A DNA stretch of 64,000 bases from Mycteria americana. Lineage: Eukaryota > Chordata > Aves > Ciconiiformes > Ciconiidae. The stretch spans positions 2,046,001 through 2,110,000 of the forward strand of contig NW_027445624.1 in NCBI RefSeq assembly GCF_035582795.1, written 5' to 3'. This document shows, piece by piece, positions 10,896 through 22,289 of this stretch (position 1 is its first letter; each line of letters begins with the position of its first letter). Under the pieces are notes generated by a model. It saw nothing but the letters and a program-made list of their open reading frames with translations, searched no databases and had not been told where the DNA came from. A program made the translations under genes and the position numbers.

Positions 10896-12213
10896 CCTTA
10901 TTTCTACTCTCACTAACAACAGCAGCACTAACATGCTCTAAAATAAGGTCTTCCTCTTCTTCATGATGCTAAACTCTATTTCTTTCATGTTACTCCTTTC
11001 CTTCATTCTTCCTTGACAAGACACTTATAATTTCTCAGTATTATAGTCTGCCATGAAGTTGTTAGAACAATACTTTTTCTCTCCTTTCTAGCTGTTATCA
11101 TCTAATGGCAACACCTCTCAGACAGTATTGTCCCTACATCATTTCTTTCATTCCCATTTCCAGTCTCTGTGTGTGTGTGAGGAGTTGTTTATCGTGATTA
11201 TCACATCCCTGAGCAGCTCGTCCTTGGTTGCCAGTACCGGATCCAGGTGAGCACCCAGGGCCTTTGTTGGCCCACTGGGCAGCTGTATGAAGAAGGTGTC
11301 CCGCGGTGCTGCAGACTGTTTGCACCTTGTTTTGCCTGGTCCGTGAATGCCAGGGCAATTACAGTCCCCCACAGGAACTGGCTCATTGCCCTGCAGACTT
11401 CCTTGGGCTGCTGCCAGAAGACTTCTCCTGCTTCCTCACCCTCACTGCATGGTTCATAACTGCCAACACGATGTCACCCTTACTGGCCTCTCTAATCCTC
11501 AGTGACAGAAGCTAAGCATCCTGCAAGACCTCCAGACATCTGAGCTGCCCCTTCACACTGGGGACATCCCCCATCCTCACCTTCCCGGCCACTCTCTTCT
11601 GCAGAGCCTCTATCCCTCTACTGCAGCACCCCAAGTGAGCAAGCTGTCCCACCACATCTAATTTCATCCAAAACCATCACAGTGCTGGGAGGCTCCAGCT
11701 CCTCCTGTCTGTTCCCCAGCTCCTCCCGCCTGTGCACGTTTGCGCTGCAGCATCTGAGCTGAGGCACCGGGGCTGAGCACAGACTCGTTACAGGTAAACA
11801 TGGTACCAGGGCCCCAGGGCCCCCACTCTGCTTCACATGCTGGAGTGCTTGGCAGATGTTAATGTAACAAGGAAATGAGGTGCCCACAGACTGCCCCGCA
11901 GTCTCCAAGGCCAGAGAAACGAGGCTGCGCAATGACATCTTGTCCAGAGAAATGTTTGGTGACACTGCAGAAACTCTGCAGGGCTGTGGGGCTTGCAAGA
12001 CAAACTGCAGGAAGGACAGGGTGCTGCAGAGACAGTCTTTGCGGATGGGCAGCCTTTGGTCCATCCACACTGTGGACATTGTTATCACCTTCCCTCTCCA
12101 TATCGTGAGGCAGCGAGGGCAGAGGAGAGAAGCAAGAGAGAGGTTAAAGGCAGTGTGGAGTGGGAGGATGCTGAGAGCTCCCTGGAAGAGAAATCTTCAC
12201 GGCCCTTAACACA
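10896..12213. other. Arm sequence, no gene recognised
   Basis: No gene is recognised. The block 11,537-11,730 is related to 26,630-26,810 (shared TCTGAGCTGCCCCTT, GCCACTCTC and CTGCAGAGCC tracts), so it is part of an older duplicated module. A short TG microsatellite at 11,168 is longer in the right arm (CA repeats at about 57,260). Confidence 0.45.
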
Positions 12214-12219
12214 GTAAGT
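12214..12219 (+). promoter_or_regulatory. Candidate splice donor upstream of OR locus 2
   Basis: GTAAGT preceded by ACA, within a module shared with the upstream regions of other ORs here, always on the sense strand of the OR. It lies about 580 nt before the acceptor-like AG at 12,795-12,796. It could mark the end of an untranslated first exon. This is inference; no transcript evidence is available. Confidence 0.4.
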
Positions 12220-12833
12220 CTCTGGCTGCAGGGCAATGCACTTGAGTACTCTGGAGGGGTCTCCTAGAGCTGGCACATCCCAGAGCAGGCAGGATCTGGC
12301 AGGATGGCTCTCCGGGTTTCTTTCATGTGGAGAAGGACACGCTCCAGCCCAGGGCTGTCCTTCAGAGCAGGGTCCCTGCACCCCAGGAGGCTGTGTGCCA
12401 GGCAGGGACTCTGCTGCCTGCCAGGGTCAGCACTCAGCCTGCCCAGCGAGCTCCCCACAGTGCTGTGGGGAGAAGCTGTTGGTTAAAGGAGTGACCCCCG
12501 GCAGGGCAGGGTCCTTCTGCTGTCGTGAGGGTGCTGCGTGTGTCAGGGCTGCTCACAGCTCCACATCACCCCCAGCATCTTTCTGAGGGTCCTTTTGAAG
12601 AAGTACACCAAGGCAGCATTGACTTGAATGGGAAGGTGTTTGTGCTTTGAGGTTTCTCATCTTGGTTGTCTGCCTGGGCAGCGGGAGATGGGAATTTATT
12701 TCTCTGTGCTGGAGAAGGCACTGAGACCGCAGAAGATTTTAGGGGTTTTCCTTGAAAAGTCTCTCAAAACTTCTCCCTGTCTTCCCTCTTACACAGGCCC
12801 CAATGCCTTCAGGCAGCAAAAGTCCAACAGCAA

Positions 12834-13743
12834 ATGTCCAACAGCAGCTCCATCACCCGGTTCCTCCTCCTGGCGTTAGCAGACCTGCAGGAGCTGCAGC
12901 TCGTGCACTTCTGGCTCTTCCCGGGCATCTACCTGGCTGCCCTCCTGGGCAACGGCCTCAGCATCACCGCCGTAGCCTGTGACCGCTGCCTCCACACCCC
13001 CATGTACTTCTTCCACTTTAACCTCTCCTTCCTCGGTCTGGGCTCCGTGTCCACCACTGTTCCCGTATCCATGGCCAATTCCCTCTGGGACACCAGGGAC
13101 ATTTCCTATGCAGGATGCACTGCCCAAGTGTTTCTGTTTGCCTTCTTGATGTCAGCAGAGTTTTCTCTTCTCACCATCATGGCCTATGACCGCTACATGC
13201 CATCTCCAAACCCCTGCGCTGTGGGACCCTCCCGGACAGCCGAGCTCGCAGCAAAGCGGCAGCAGCTGCCTGGGACAGTGATTTCCCCTATGCCATGCTG
13301 CACACTACCAATACATTTTCACTACCGCTCTGCCAAGGCAATGCTGTGGACCAGTTCTTTTGTGACATCCCTCAGATCCTCAAGCTCTCCTGCTCACGCT
13401 CCTTACTCAGGGAATTTGGGGTTCTTATATTTAGTGCTATTGGAGCACTCGGGTGTTGTATTTTCGTTGTGCTGTCCTGTGTGGAGATCTTCATGGCTGC
13501 GCTGAGGTTGCCCTGTGAGCAGGGACGGCACAAAGCCTTTTCCACGTGGCTCCCTCACCTGACCGTGGTCTCCCTGTTTGCCAGCTCTCCCATGTTTGCC
13601 TACCTGAAGCCTCCCTCCATCTCCTCCCCATCCCTGAATCTGGTGGTAGCAGTTCTGTACTCGGTGGTGCCTCCCACAGTGAACGCCCTCATCTACAGCA
13701 CGGGGACCAAGGAGCTCAAGGATCCCTGAGGAAAGTGATTTAG
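12834..13743 (+). pseudogene. Olfactory receptor pseudogene, family-14-like (locus 2, left arm)
   Basis: Nearly full-length OR14-like gene. It starts MSNSSSITRF at 12,834 and keeps TM1 LLGNG, TM2 LHTPMYFF and MAYDRY. One base is missing just after DRY (about 13,197-13,201), so the frame reads DRYMPSPNPC and the rest of the receptor is carried by another frame (13,295 onward: CQGNAVDQFFCDIP, KAFSTWLPH, NALIYS). A second single-base loss near 13,723 is seen only in this arm; the mirror copy reads on to KDALRKVI. The DRY frameshift is shared with the mirror copy at 54,695-55,605, so it arose before the arms separated or was spread by gene conversion. NALIY replaces the usual NPLIY. A splice-acceptor-like AG is at 12,795-12,796. 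Confidence 0.92.
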
Positions 13744-13979
13744 TGGCCATTTTTCAGTACTTGTGGACTTCCCTTCTCTCTGCACAAATGACTCCTATGG
13801 TATCCCATTGCAGGTGCCTGCTTTGTTCATTAGTCCTTGTCATTATCATTATCTGTATAACATAAATATTGGGATTCACTTCACTGCTAAGGATGAATGA
13901 ACCTTCTCTGTGTCTCCTGACTGTCAGGAAAAATCTTTCGAACGCTGCATCACAGCTCTGTCTCCCACAGCATCTTTGT

Positions 13980-13985
13980 AATAAA
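13980..13985 (+). promoter_or_regulatory. Polyadenylation signal of OR locus 2
   Basis: AATAAA about 240 nt after the OR stop, in the same setting (TGTAATAAAATGG) as the AATAAA at 31,315-31,320 behind the intact OR at 30,100. The mirror copy is TTTATT at 54,453-54,458. Confidence 0.55.
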
Positions 13986-15639
13986 ATGGCGTCTCCTCCG
14001 TGCACTGCCTGAAGACTGGGCTCTTCATCCAAAGCTGGTGACGAGAACAGGCACGAGCAAATGCTCCCCAAAGGAGCCTGTTGGTCCATGGATTCAGGAT
14101 CAAAGAGCTCCTTGTCCTGTTGGTGCCTGTCAGAGACTGAGTGTTGCATTTAGGCCTTACCCGTTGGTGTCTAGTGAAAGTGGAGACGGTGAGCAGTCAC
14201 CGAGTCGCTGAGGTACATACCCAGGGCTGTTCCACATGTGACACACAGATGATGTCCTTAAGGAGGGCAGTCTGGAGCTGCCTGGAAACCCCAGGCATCT
14301 CCATGGATGGCACGGGCCTGTGGCGGGCAGTGACTGGAGCACCATAAAGAGAGAGATTGGGCAAGGCGGAGTCCCTCAAAGGAAAAGTGCTAAACCCAGG
14401 CGTCTACAGGGAAACAAGGACTCTGCTGTCCCAGAGGAGGAAATGGGGCGCCAGCAGGCGCATGGAAGGGAGGCAGGAGAGGCATTCATGTCACCCCCAG
14501 TCACGACTGAACGTTTCCTCTCCTTGGAAATGCACCATAGTCCCTTCAAGCACCTTCCACCTCCACAGACCCTCAGGCAGGGGGCTTAGCAGCTGTGATC
14601 CCCACCCAGCTCCCGAGGGCCAGCAGGGAGCACAAGGAGAGGGCCAGGAAGGACCATAACGATCGTGGAGAGGTGAGATGGGATCTGATGTGGGCTAGAG
14701 TTTGCGCCAGAGAAAATGCCCATGTTCAGCTAATTCAAAACTGTTTCTAGACCATGGATACCCTGAAGCATGCTTACAGTGCAGAGCCAGGAGTTCTTGC
14801 TCCACCAGGCCTGGGACGTGGCGTTTCCCACTCCCCATCCCTTTGTGCCATCGTCCCTCACGAAGAGTGACGTTGAGATGGAGGCTGGCACTGTGTCAGG
14901 GCTTACACTGTGGAAGCATGACCCAGCAGACCTGTGAATTTGCTGCTGTCCCTTAGTCAGTCCGTGTGCCTAGCACATGTCCTTGGGACAGCCTCCCCCA
15001 CCTTGTGTGCTGGCTCTAACCCCCAAAAGTCACCCCCCATCCTGGCCCTTTGTATTTTTCGTCCCTTGTGCAGACCACGGCAGGGGGATGTTTCCCCAGC
15101 CCTGAATGCATCCTGCACCATGTGGTGCCTGCAGGGTTGGGCTGGGGGGGGCCACATGTGGGGCAGCAAGGCTGTGCTGGTGCAGGGATTAGCATGTGAA
15201 CATGAGCCACACTGCCAGGACATCCCCAAATTACCTTCAAACGCCAGCCAGGCAGGGCTGTCACCCCAGTCACCGCAATGACTCTGGGATCCCAAGAGGC
15301 ACCATGAGTTGGAAGCATAGGGTGGGCACCACAACCCCAGCTCTGCCAGCAGACCTTCTGAAGCCAGAGCTGCTCCCAATGGTTGGGAGAGGACTCACTG
15401 CTGCTCACAGGGTTGGGGGTGGCTTGGGGGCTGCAGCCACCAGCACCGCCTGCCAGGAGCCCCAAGACACAGCGGCGAGTGTCGGTTCCCGGTACCACAG
15501 CTCCCAGTGCCTCCCCTCCTCTGTGACCATCCTCGCTCAGGAGCACCACTGGGTGCGAAGGGGAGCTGCTTGTTGTAGTAGTCACTTCAGCATTAGTAGC
15601 AAGGCTTGCTGAAGTCTTAGGCCACAAGAACTTTCACCC
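13986..15639. other. OR locus 2 downstream flank, no gene recognised
   Basis: No gene is recognised. From about 14,000 to 14,850 the sequence is related to 31,330-32,150 behind the OR at 30,100 (for example the CCATGGATTCAGGA tract at 14,086 and 31,420). The two plus-strand OR units were therefore duplicated with their 3' flanks. Nothing is recognised at 14,850-15,639. Confidence 0.5.
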
Positions 15640-16586
15640 AGATCCACCGACCGTGCACTGAACTTTGACTTGGCCCCCAAAACCCATGCAAACCAGAAAG
15701 ATGAGGAGGCTTCAACCTTAGCAGAAGCTGCGATCTTAGAGAGAAGAGAAGAATCGGCCCGCCAAGAGACAATGAAAGGGCCCAATGAAGAACGGGAAGA
15801 CCCCAGACCCAAATACTACTATTGGTCCGAAGAGTCTCCTGAGGGGAGGGGAATTTAGATACCTTAGATATACCTCAGATATACCTTACAGGGTATAATT
15901 ACCCAGGGATTTCTTTGTTCTGGCTCCCTCTCCGGAGGCACCCAGCTCGAGCTGTTTTCACTGCTGTACCAATAAATTCACCTGGCGCGCGTCGTCTCGG
16001 AGGCTCTGCTTCGGGAAACCTAGGGTCGAGCCAGAGGGGAGAGAAAGCACCCGAGAGCGAGTGTATGTGAGCGAGGAGTTGAAAAGGGGCACCCATCAGC
16101 TCAGTGGAGCTGCTGCTGCGAAGGGACTTTGGTCCTAGCAGTTAAAGTCTCGGGCGGTGTGTGTGCGACTCCCTGAATGGTGTGTGAATGCTCGGGCAGC
16201 GGCTTCTCCTTTAACACTGCTGGAGCTCTTCTCTGCTGACCCCCTGCCATGGCCCCTTCTTGTGTTCAAAGTCACTGTTGCGTAGGAGTCTGAGGAGTGG
16301 CTGGAGGGGGGGAACCCTCCCGTTGAGTCAGGAGGTTCAGACAGGACCCCCTTGCTTTCTAAACTCCTTCTCAGAGAGGAGTCGAGGTGCAGCTAAGTCC
16401 AGTCTTAGTCTCAGACTTGGTCAACGGTTTATTTTCTAAGGACGGTACATGTAGCCACCCATCAGAGTCAACGATTGCCTGTCAGAGCCCTCTCAGGGCT
16501 TCCACTGAAACAGCTTCGCAAAGTTGATTAAGGTGGCAGCGCTAAAGTAATTTGACAGCGTTCTAAGTCCAGTCAATTATTCCACA
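15640..16586 (-). mobile_element. LTR-element fossil (left arm copy)
   Basis: At 16,276-16,586 lies an LTR-like unit of 311 bp bounded by TG...CA, read on the minus strand (TGTGGAATAATT ... CGCAACA), with an AATAAA on the minus strand at 16,428-16,433. The adjoining 15,640-16,275 includes a purine-rich tract near 15,838 and another AATAAA at 15,972, and is probably part of the same or a neighbouring element. It is a broken, old copy, present in both arms. A related short LTR sits inside the CR1 at 59,963-60,140. I cannot name the family. Confidence 0.5.
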
Positions 16587-17249
16587 CCCCTGTCTCCGCC
16601 CTGGTGCCAGCTCACAACCACTACCACAATCCCTCTGCAGTCTATGCCTCTGCTTGGAGCTGGCCACCGTGGTGTGCCTGCATGGCCCTGAGGATCCCAG
16701 AGGGGCTGTGCTTGGAGAGCAGGTTGTGACAGTCCTCGGTCTGAGTAGGGCTGAGGATCTGGTTGGGGATCATGACGGAAAGGAAGGGACAAGAGATTGC
16801 AAGGACAAGAAGCAGGAAGGGAAATTTCACAGGAGGTTAAGGAAAGACAAAGTTACAGAGATATATTTGTATGATCATGAGAGTGGATCAGCACTGGTTC
16901 AGGGGCCCCAAGATTTTCAAAACTCACCTGGAGAAAGCATTGACCAATCAGATGTAACTCTAAAGTTCTCCATGCTCAGAGCATATCATGGTACTGGAGA
17001 CCTCCAGAGGTCCCTTCCAACTCAAATCCTCAAGGAGGAAGGAGCTGGACACAGCAGTCAGGGTAGGGGATACTGCTGTGTGTTGAGGCATTGCTGGCAT
17101 TTGTAACCCCTGGTGCACCTTTTCCTCAGAGTGACATGGCGAATGAGGTCATCCTCAAAAGGAGGCCTCTGCTCCACGGGCACCGGGAGTGCAACCAGTG
17201 TGGGGAAAGGCCAGAAAAGTTCTCAGAAACACTGCCAGGCATTCCACCA
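16587..17249. other. Duplicated non-coding block
   Basis: No gene is recognised. About 16,640-17,250 is related to 32,230-32,870 in the spacer (shared GTCTGAGTAGG, GATCTGG, GAGGTTAAGGAAAGA and GTCCAGAGGTCCCTTC-type tracts), so it belongs to an older duplication unit. Confidence 0.5.
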
Positions 17250-17620
17250 TCACAGAATCACAAAATAGTTGGGGTTGGAAAGGCTCTCTGGAGATAGCTA
17301 GTCCTCCCTTGAATCCTAAACCATAAGCTCTCAGTTGGCTCCTCACCCATCCCCAGGCCGATGTCCAGCCACTTCAGCTGCTCTCACATAAAATGCAACT
17401 CCCCCTCCTCGTCTTCCCATACAGGCCTTCCAAAAGAGCTGTATCCCTCTGTGCAACACTCCAGTCGTGGGAGCCATCCCACCATGTCCCCATGATGCCA
17501 GTAAGATGGTAGCCCTGCAACTGCCCACAGACCTCTAACTCATCGTGTTGATTCCCCATCCTGTGTGCATTCCTCTACAGGCACTTTAGAGAGGCACCCC
17601 AGCTTCTTGAGATCCTGGAG
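17250..17620 (-). repeat. CR1 LINE pieces: 3' tail and ORF2 endonuclease region
   Basis: The sequence from 17,250 is a reverse-strand CR1 tail (ATCACAGAATCACAAAATAG). From about 17,343 a minus-strand frame reads like the CR1 ORF2 endonuclease (TWWDGSHDWSVAQRDTALL, then a RRGGGVAFYVR block). The two parts are not contiguous in a normal CR1, so there is either an internal deletion or two insertions. The mirror copy is at 50,819-51,189. Confidence 0.7.
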
Positions 17621-17710
17621 AGGGTTTGGCAGGTTTCTCCATCAAGGGGCCTTGTAGGCACGTTTTGCTTAAGAGGAAGGCTTCAAAGAGCACTTTACAA
17701 AACATGATTT

Positions 17711-17735
17711 TTTATTTTCATGGCTACATTTTATT
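17711..17735 (-). promoter_or_regulatory. Polyadenylation signals of intact OR (left arm)
   Basis: Two AATAAA hexamers on the minus strand (17,711-17,716 and 17,730-17,735), about 300 nt beyond the OR stop at 18,029. Both are kept in the mirror copy (50,704-50,709 and 50,723-50,728). Confidence 0.55.
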
Positions 17736-18028
17736 ACTTTTCACTTTAGAGGAGAGCTGATAGCAGCATTCTGCAATTGATATTGATCCACTGTGCCTCC
17801 TAAGGAGGATGGGACAGGCAGGAGAAGCAGTGCCTTGAGGACTGAGACGATGGTCAACCTTGCTCCTTCCCTCCCCAAGCCTCAGGCTCAGGTTCTTGCC
17901 TCTGGAGAAGCACGGTGACTCCAAAAAGTAGTTTCTAAAGGCAATGTTCAAGCAGAGAAGAAAAGAACCAAACAATCAAGCCTGGCCTGAGACAAACTTG
18001 GAATCGCCTGTGGAAAGAGAAGGGCAGC

Positions 18029-18967
18029 TTATTCCTGCTGCAACAGCAGACAGCGGATCAGTCTCTTTAGTGCCTCTTTGAGCTCCTGAGTCCTCATGCT
18101 GTAGATGAGGGGGTTCACTGCTGGAGGCACCACTGCATACAGAACGGCCACCACAAGATTCAGAGCTGGGGATGAGCTTGAGTGGGACTTCAGGTAGGCA
18201 AACATGGCAGAGCTGGCAAACAGGGAGACCACGGCCACGTGAGGGAGGCACGTGGAAAAGGCCTTGTGCCGTCCCTGCTCAGAGGGGATCCTCAGCACAA
18301 CCGTGAATATCCGCACATAGGACAGGAGAAGGAACAGAAAACACCCACAAGCTACGCAAAGACTGACCACAGTAAACCCAGCTTTCCTGACGTAGGAGTG
18401 CGAGCAGGAGAGCTTGAGGAGCTGGGGGATTTCACAGAAGAACTGCTCCACAGCATTGCCTTGGCAGAATGGAATGGAAAATGTGTTTCCAACGTGCAGC
18501 ACCGCATTGAGGAAACCACTGCCCCAGGCAGCTGCTGCCATTTTGATGCAAGCTCGGCTGTCCATGACGGTCACATAGTGCAGGGGTTTGCAGATGGCGA
18601 CATAGCGGTCATAGGCCATGACGGTCAGAAGATAATACTCTGAAGAAACAAAGAAGAGAAACCAAAAGACCTGGGCAGCACATCCTCCATAGGAAATGGT
18701 CCTGGTGTCCCAGAGGGAATTGGCCATGGATTTGGGGACAGTGGTGGAGATGGAGCCCAAGTCGAGGAGGGAGAGGTTGAGGAGGAAGAAGTACATGGGG
18801 GTGTGGAGATGGTGGTCACAGGCTATGGCGGTGATGATGAGGCCGTTGCCCAGGAGGGCAGCCAGGTAGATGCCCAGGAAGAGCCAGAAGTGCAAGAGCT
18901 GCAGCTCCCGCATGTCTGCAAACGCCAGGAGGAGGAACTGGGTGATGGAGCTGCTGTTGTTGGACAT
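18029..18967 (-). CDS. Olfactory receptor, family-14-like, intact (locus 3, left arm)
   Basis: Seven-transmembrane odorant receptor, expected in the cilia of olfactory neurons and coupled to Golf. It has 312 residues, normal for the family. The start at 18,967 (MSNNSSSITQF, with an N-glycosylation site) is preferred over the frame's upstream ATG at 19,096 because paralogues begin there and an acceptor-like AG (18,991-18,992, reverse strand) lies 23 nt before it. Motifs: LLGNG 39-42, LHTPMYFF 54-61, MAYDRYVAIC 117-126, extracellular cysteines near 168 and 178, KAFSTCLPH 235-243, NPLIYSMR 285-292. A candidate upstream donor is GTAAGT on the minus strand at 21,467-21,472, about 2.5 kb upstream. 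Compared with the right-arm copy it differs by L214/V, R219/Q and V284/E. The arm's other ORs have Q at 219, so R is likely derived here. Confidence 0.95.
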   Translation of the reverse strand: MSNNSSSITQFLLLAFADMRELQLLHFWLFLGIYLAALLGNGLIITAIACDHHLHTPMYFFLLNLSLLDLGSISTTVPKSMANSLWDTRTISYGGCAAQVFWFLFFVSSEYYLLTVMAYDRYVAICKPLHYVTVMDSRACIKMAAAAWGSGFLNAVLHVGNTFSIPFCQGNAVEQFFCEIPQLLKLSCSHSYVRKAGFTVVSLCVACGCFLFLLLSYVRIFTVVLRIPSEQGRHKAFSTCLPHVAVVSLFASSAMFAYLKSHSSSSPALNLVVAVLYAVVPPAVNPLIYSMRTQELKEALKRLIRCLLLQQE

Positions 18968-18990
18968 TTGCTCCTTCCAAGAGTGCGTGA

Positions 18991-18992
18991 CT
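18991..18992 (-). other. Candidate splice acceptor of OR locus 3
   Basis: AG at the end of a pyrimidine-rich tract (TTTTCCTCCTTGGACAG on the minus strand), 23 nt before the start codon. The same arrangement occurs before the ORs at 6,202, 30,100, 39,631 and 49,472. OR coding exons commonly follow an untranslated first exon; its use here is inferred. Confidence 0.5.
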
Positions 18993-21900
18993 GTCCAAGG
19001 AGGAAAAGACAAGTTCAAACAGACCTGCTTGAGCAAAACCCATTGCATGCGACCCAGAAACTCTGCCCACTGCCTTCCTAGCTCTCTGGGGGACATTCTG
19101 TCAGGTGTCTAGCTGGACCTCCAGTTTGTGCTGGCTGCGTGAGCTGTGAGGATCAGAGTCCTCTGCCCATGGGTCCAAAGGAGGTAGTCCTGCTCTGCAG
19201 CAGTGTTAACACAGAGGTGGCAAAAAGCCTTCTGATTGTTGTTCCAGGGGCAGGACGCCCTGAGCTGACTGCGGAGGGCTTAGTCTTGTCACCCGGCAGG
19301 TAAATTCCTATTGACCACCATGAGAGGTGAAATGAGGAGCACGCCCAGCTGCTTCCTGGAGGCAAGAGGACAGTATTCATATCCTCCTACTTTTCCTTCG
19401 TTGACAGATTTCAGTCTACCACTATCAGCTGTCTCTCAAGGCAAGGAAAGGCAGGAGGCAGAGGTGACCTGGCCCATTGCCGAGGGCTTTATCCCTGTCC
19501 ACACATCAATACACCGCATCCACTATTTCTCCAGGCACTGGCTGGATAACAGAGCGCAAGAAATGCCTGCATAGAAATGTAAGCTCCAATGCATGCCTTT
19601 TTCAAGCGGTGAAGATTCAGCAGTTTCACTGCCTGCTTTGCAGGGAATGGGGTTGAGGAGGTGAGTATAGACTCTAGAAGAGCAGACTCGTTTAGATACC
19701 TGTGTCTGGTGTTCATTGCAATGGTAGAAATTCTCGGCTTTTCCTTAGCTCTCAGGGTAAACACTGGGCAGTCACTCGAGACCAAAAAAGCTCCCTGTAA
19801 CCTAGTGCAGCCTCAAGAGAGCGGCTGCGCTCAGTGGTCTTGCTCACAACTGCCCTGTGCTGGCACCTCTCTCAGCTAGAGGACGATTGCACTCAGAGCT
19901 CACTCTGCAAAGGAATCTAGACTGTGCAAAGAAGAGAGGAGTCCAGTTTCAGAGGGCAGATCTCCAGAGAGCTGTCTCGTTCTCAGCCCTGATAGGGAGA
20001 GAGTGGCAGGGAGGATGTGAAGAGGCTCCTGCCTCAGATGAGCAAACCAGGGACTGTCAGCTACCAGAAGGACCTTGCAGGAGAGCTGTGCTCTTCTGCA
20101 GCACTACCCACAGCCTGCCAGGACACGCCAGGGGGACAGTCAGGTGTCCTGAAGGTGGGGGTCTCTTTAAAAGAGAGTGGGCTCATTCCCCAACCCCACA
20201 CGCTGCATTGCCACAGCTCCACACTTTAGAAGTGGGGTTGGACGTCTCACTGCCGTAAAGGAAGTCACCTGCATGGAAGGACTCTCAGGGCCAGTAGCTG
20301 AACCGCAGCTGAGCGCCCTGCCCTTTGTCCCATCGATCTTGAAAAGAGGGACCAGAGCAGCAGGGAGAGATGGAGAAACAGGGATCGTGGCCGTGCTCCT
20401 CCTGCCAAAGGAGGCATGGAGAGAGCGAGAGACAGGCGGGCTCTCAGGAAAGCCTTCCCCCGTATCAACGTCCGGATGGTGACATTGCCAGCCAGTTGCT
20501 CTCAGCCCCTTTGTCATGCAGCAGGAAAAGAGCACGTTGCGGGAGAGATGCACCTCTCTTCTGCTGGAGACCTAACTGCAGAGGAGGAGACTCATGCCTT
20601 AGACCCCATGGCCTGGAGGGTAGAGCCCTCTGTTGGGTGGGAGAGGAGACAAGGGGGGCCGTGCTCAGAGGCAGGTGTCTGCAGCGGACAGGCTGAAAGG
20701 GAATGGTCCAGATCCCGTCTCCCACAAGAGAGGAGCAGAGCTGTTTCTCTGCCCCTGTGCCTTTTCCCTGTCCATGCTCACAGACCCCATCCCACCCTCT
20801 GTGTGCTCAGTTCTGCCCTCCACAAACCTCCCGGGAGAGAGGTTTTCAGGAGCAGCTCTGTGTTTGCAGCTGCTAAGGAGCAGTTCAGAAAAGCCCTGAT
20901 GAGAATGATGGCAACTGCCAAGGAGATGTTGGTGCTGCCTATAGGTTGGGGGGGCAGGGGAGGCTGAAGGGACTTCCTGAGGTTCCTCACACACCTCTTG
21001 ATCTTTCAGAGTAACATTTTAGGAGTCTCACCCCCAAACCTAAACCCCTAATACTGTTTCCATCTCACTATTGACAATGGGGAAAAACTGAAAAAAAAAA
21101 AAAAAAACAACACAAAAAACCCTACAAAAAACCCAAAACCCAAACCCAAAGCAACCCAAAGTCAGGCAAGAGCTTTCAGGTACCTGGTGACTTTACCTTC
21201 CCCTTGAAAAGTCCCCATCTAGAAATGGTTAGCTAGAGCTGCGAGCATCCCTGTCCCACATAACACCCTCCGGATGGAAGAATGACCCTGCCCTGCCAGG
21301 GGTTGCTCCTTTCACCCAGACCTTCTGCAGGGCTGTGGGGAGTTCCCCCTTCTCAGTCACCCCTGAGAAGCTGTGAGAGCCATCCTGACAGATCCCATGC
21401 CCGTCAGATGTGGCAGCTTCGGAAGACCTCTTTGGGAACAGCAGCTGCGCTGCCCTGCAGCCAGAGACTTACTGTCTCAAGGACTGGGAAGATCTCCCCA
21501 GCTATGAGCCCTCCTCCGTCCTCCCACTCCAGGCTGCCTTTTACTTCTCTCCGAGCTGCTCATCCTGTCTCGTCACCTGCAGGCAGTGCCCTGAGCCCTG
21601 CTGCTCTTTGCAGAGGAGCTGCTGCTGGACTCGGCTGTCTTTCTGCAGGTGCCATGCATCCGTTGCCATGAGCTCTCTCAGTCCCAGGAGCTTGTGCCAG
21701 CCCAGGAGCACAAGGGCAGCTGCAGGTGTGACTTCCTCTGCCCCACAGACTCCTTGAGGAGCTCCCTGGTCTCCAGTGCTGACAAAGCAGCAGGGTCCCT
21801 CCTGGGGAACCTTCTTGGAAGGAGGCTGAAGTAAACACCTACATCATGTCTCTAATCTGGGGAGAGAGCGGCAGAGTCCAGCCGTGTGGTTTGTCCTTTC

Positions 21901-22289
21901 AGAGAACGGTTGACTAAAAGAGGTGACAAGTTCTCCCTCTGAAAACCCCTATTCCTCCCCAAATACTAGGCAGTGAGAGGGAGGGGTTTGTTTCCCCATG
22001 GAAGGCAGTGATGCAACTGAGTCAATGCAGAAGTCAGACTTTGGTTACAGGCTTCCAGGCTCTCAGGTGATTCATCTCCCTCCAGTTCATGCCACAAACC
22101 CACAGGAGCTGTGATTCCCTTTCCCTCAGGCCAGGTGTGCAGAAAAGAGGTGTCTGCATGGGAGCTCCTTGACTAAGCTCCCACTAGAGCCAATGGAGAT
22201 GGAGGGAGGGAGTCAGTTGCTCACGCAAAGCCCCTTGGTGACATTTCAGGGCGTTGGTGGGTTGAGCATGGCCAGCCACTAAGCACGCA
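18993..22289. other. Upstream module of OR locus 3, no gene recognised
   Basis: No coding gene is recognised. Blocks at 20,150-20,340 are related to 40,260-40,430, and blocks at 20,540-20,700 to 6,866-7,040. The part at 20,900-21,640 is related to the upstream modules at 12,200-12,650, 28,430-29,060 and 40,950-41,560. A donor-like GTAAGT (minus strand) is at 21,467-21,472. An A-rich tract with CCAAAACCC units lies at about 21,090-21,160. Confidence 0.5.

Noticed and set aside
15670-15858. 62-codon frame rich in Glu and Arg next to the LTR fossil
   Set aside because: Kept in both arms, but only because the arms are young. It is probably part of the LTR-element fossil, not a host gene.
18968-19096. 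Longer N-termini for the OR frames (ATG at 19,096, 29,965 and 49,343)
   Set aside because: These lie upstream of conserved acceptor-like sites and give N-terminal extensions unlike any OR; the MSNNSS/MANSSS starts fit the family.
21090-21160. CCAAAACCC / AAACCC tract resembling telomere repeat
   Set aside because: The units do not follow (TTAGGG)n and the tract sits in an A-rich low-complexity stretch.
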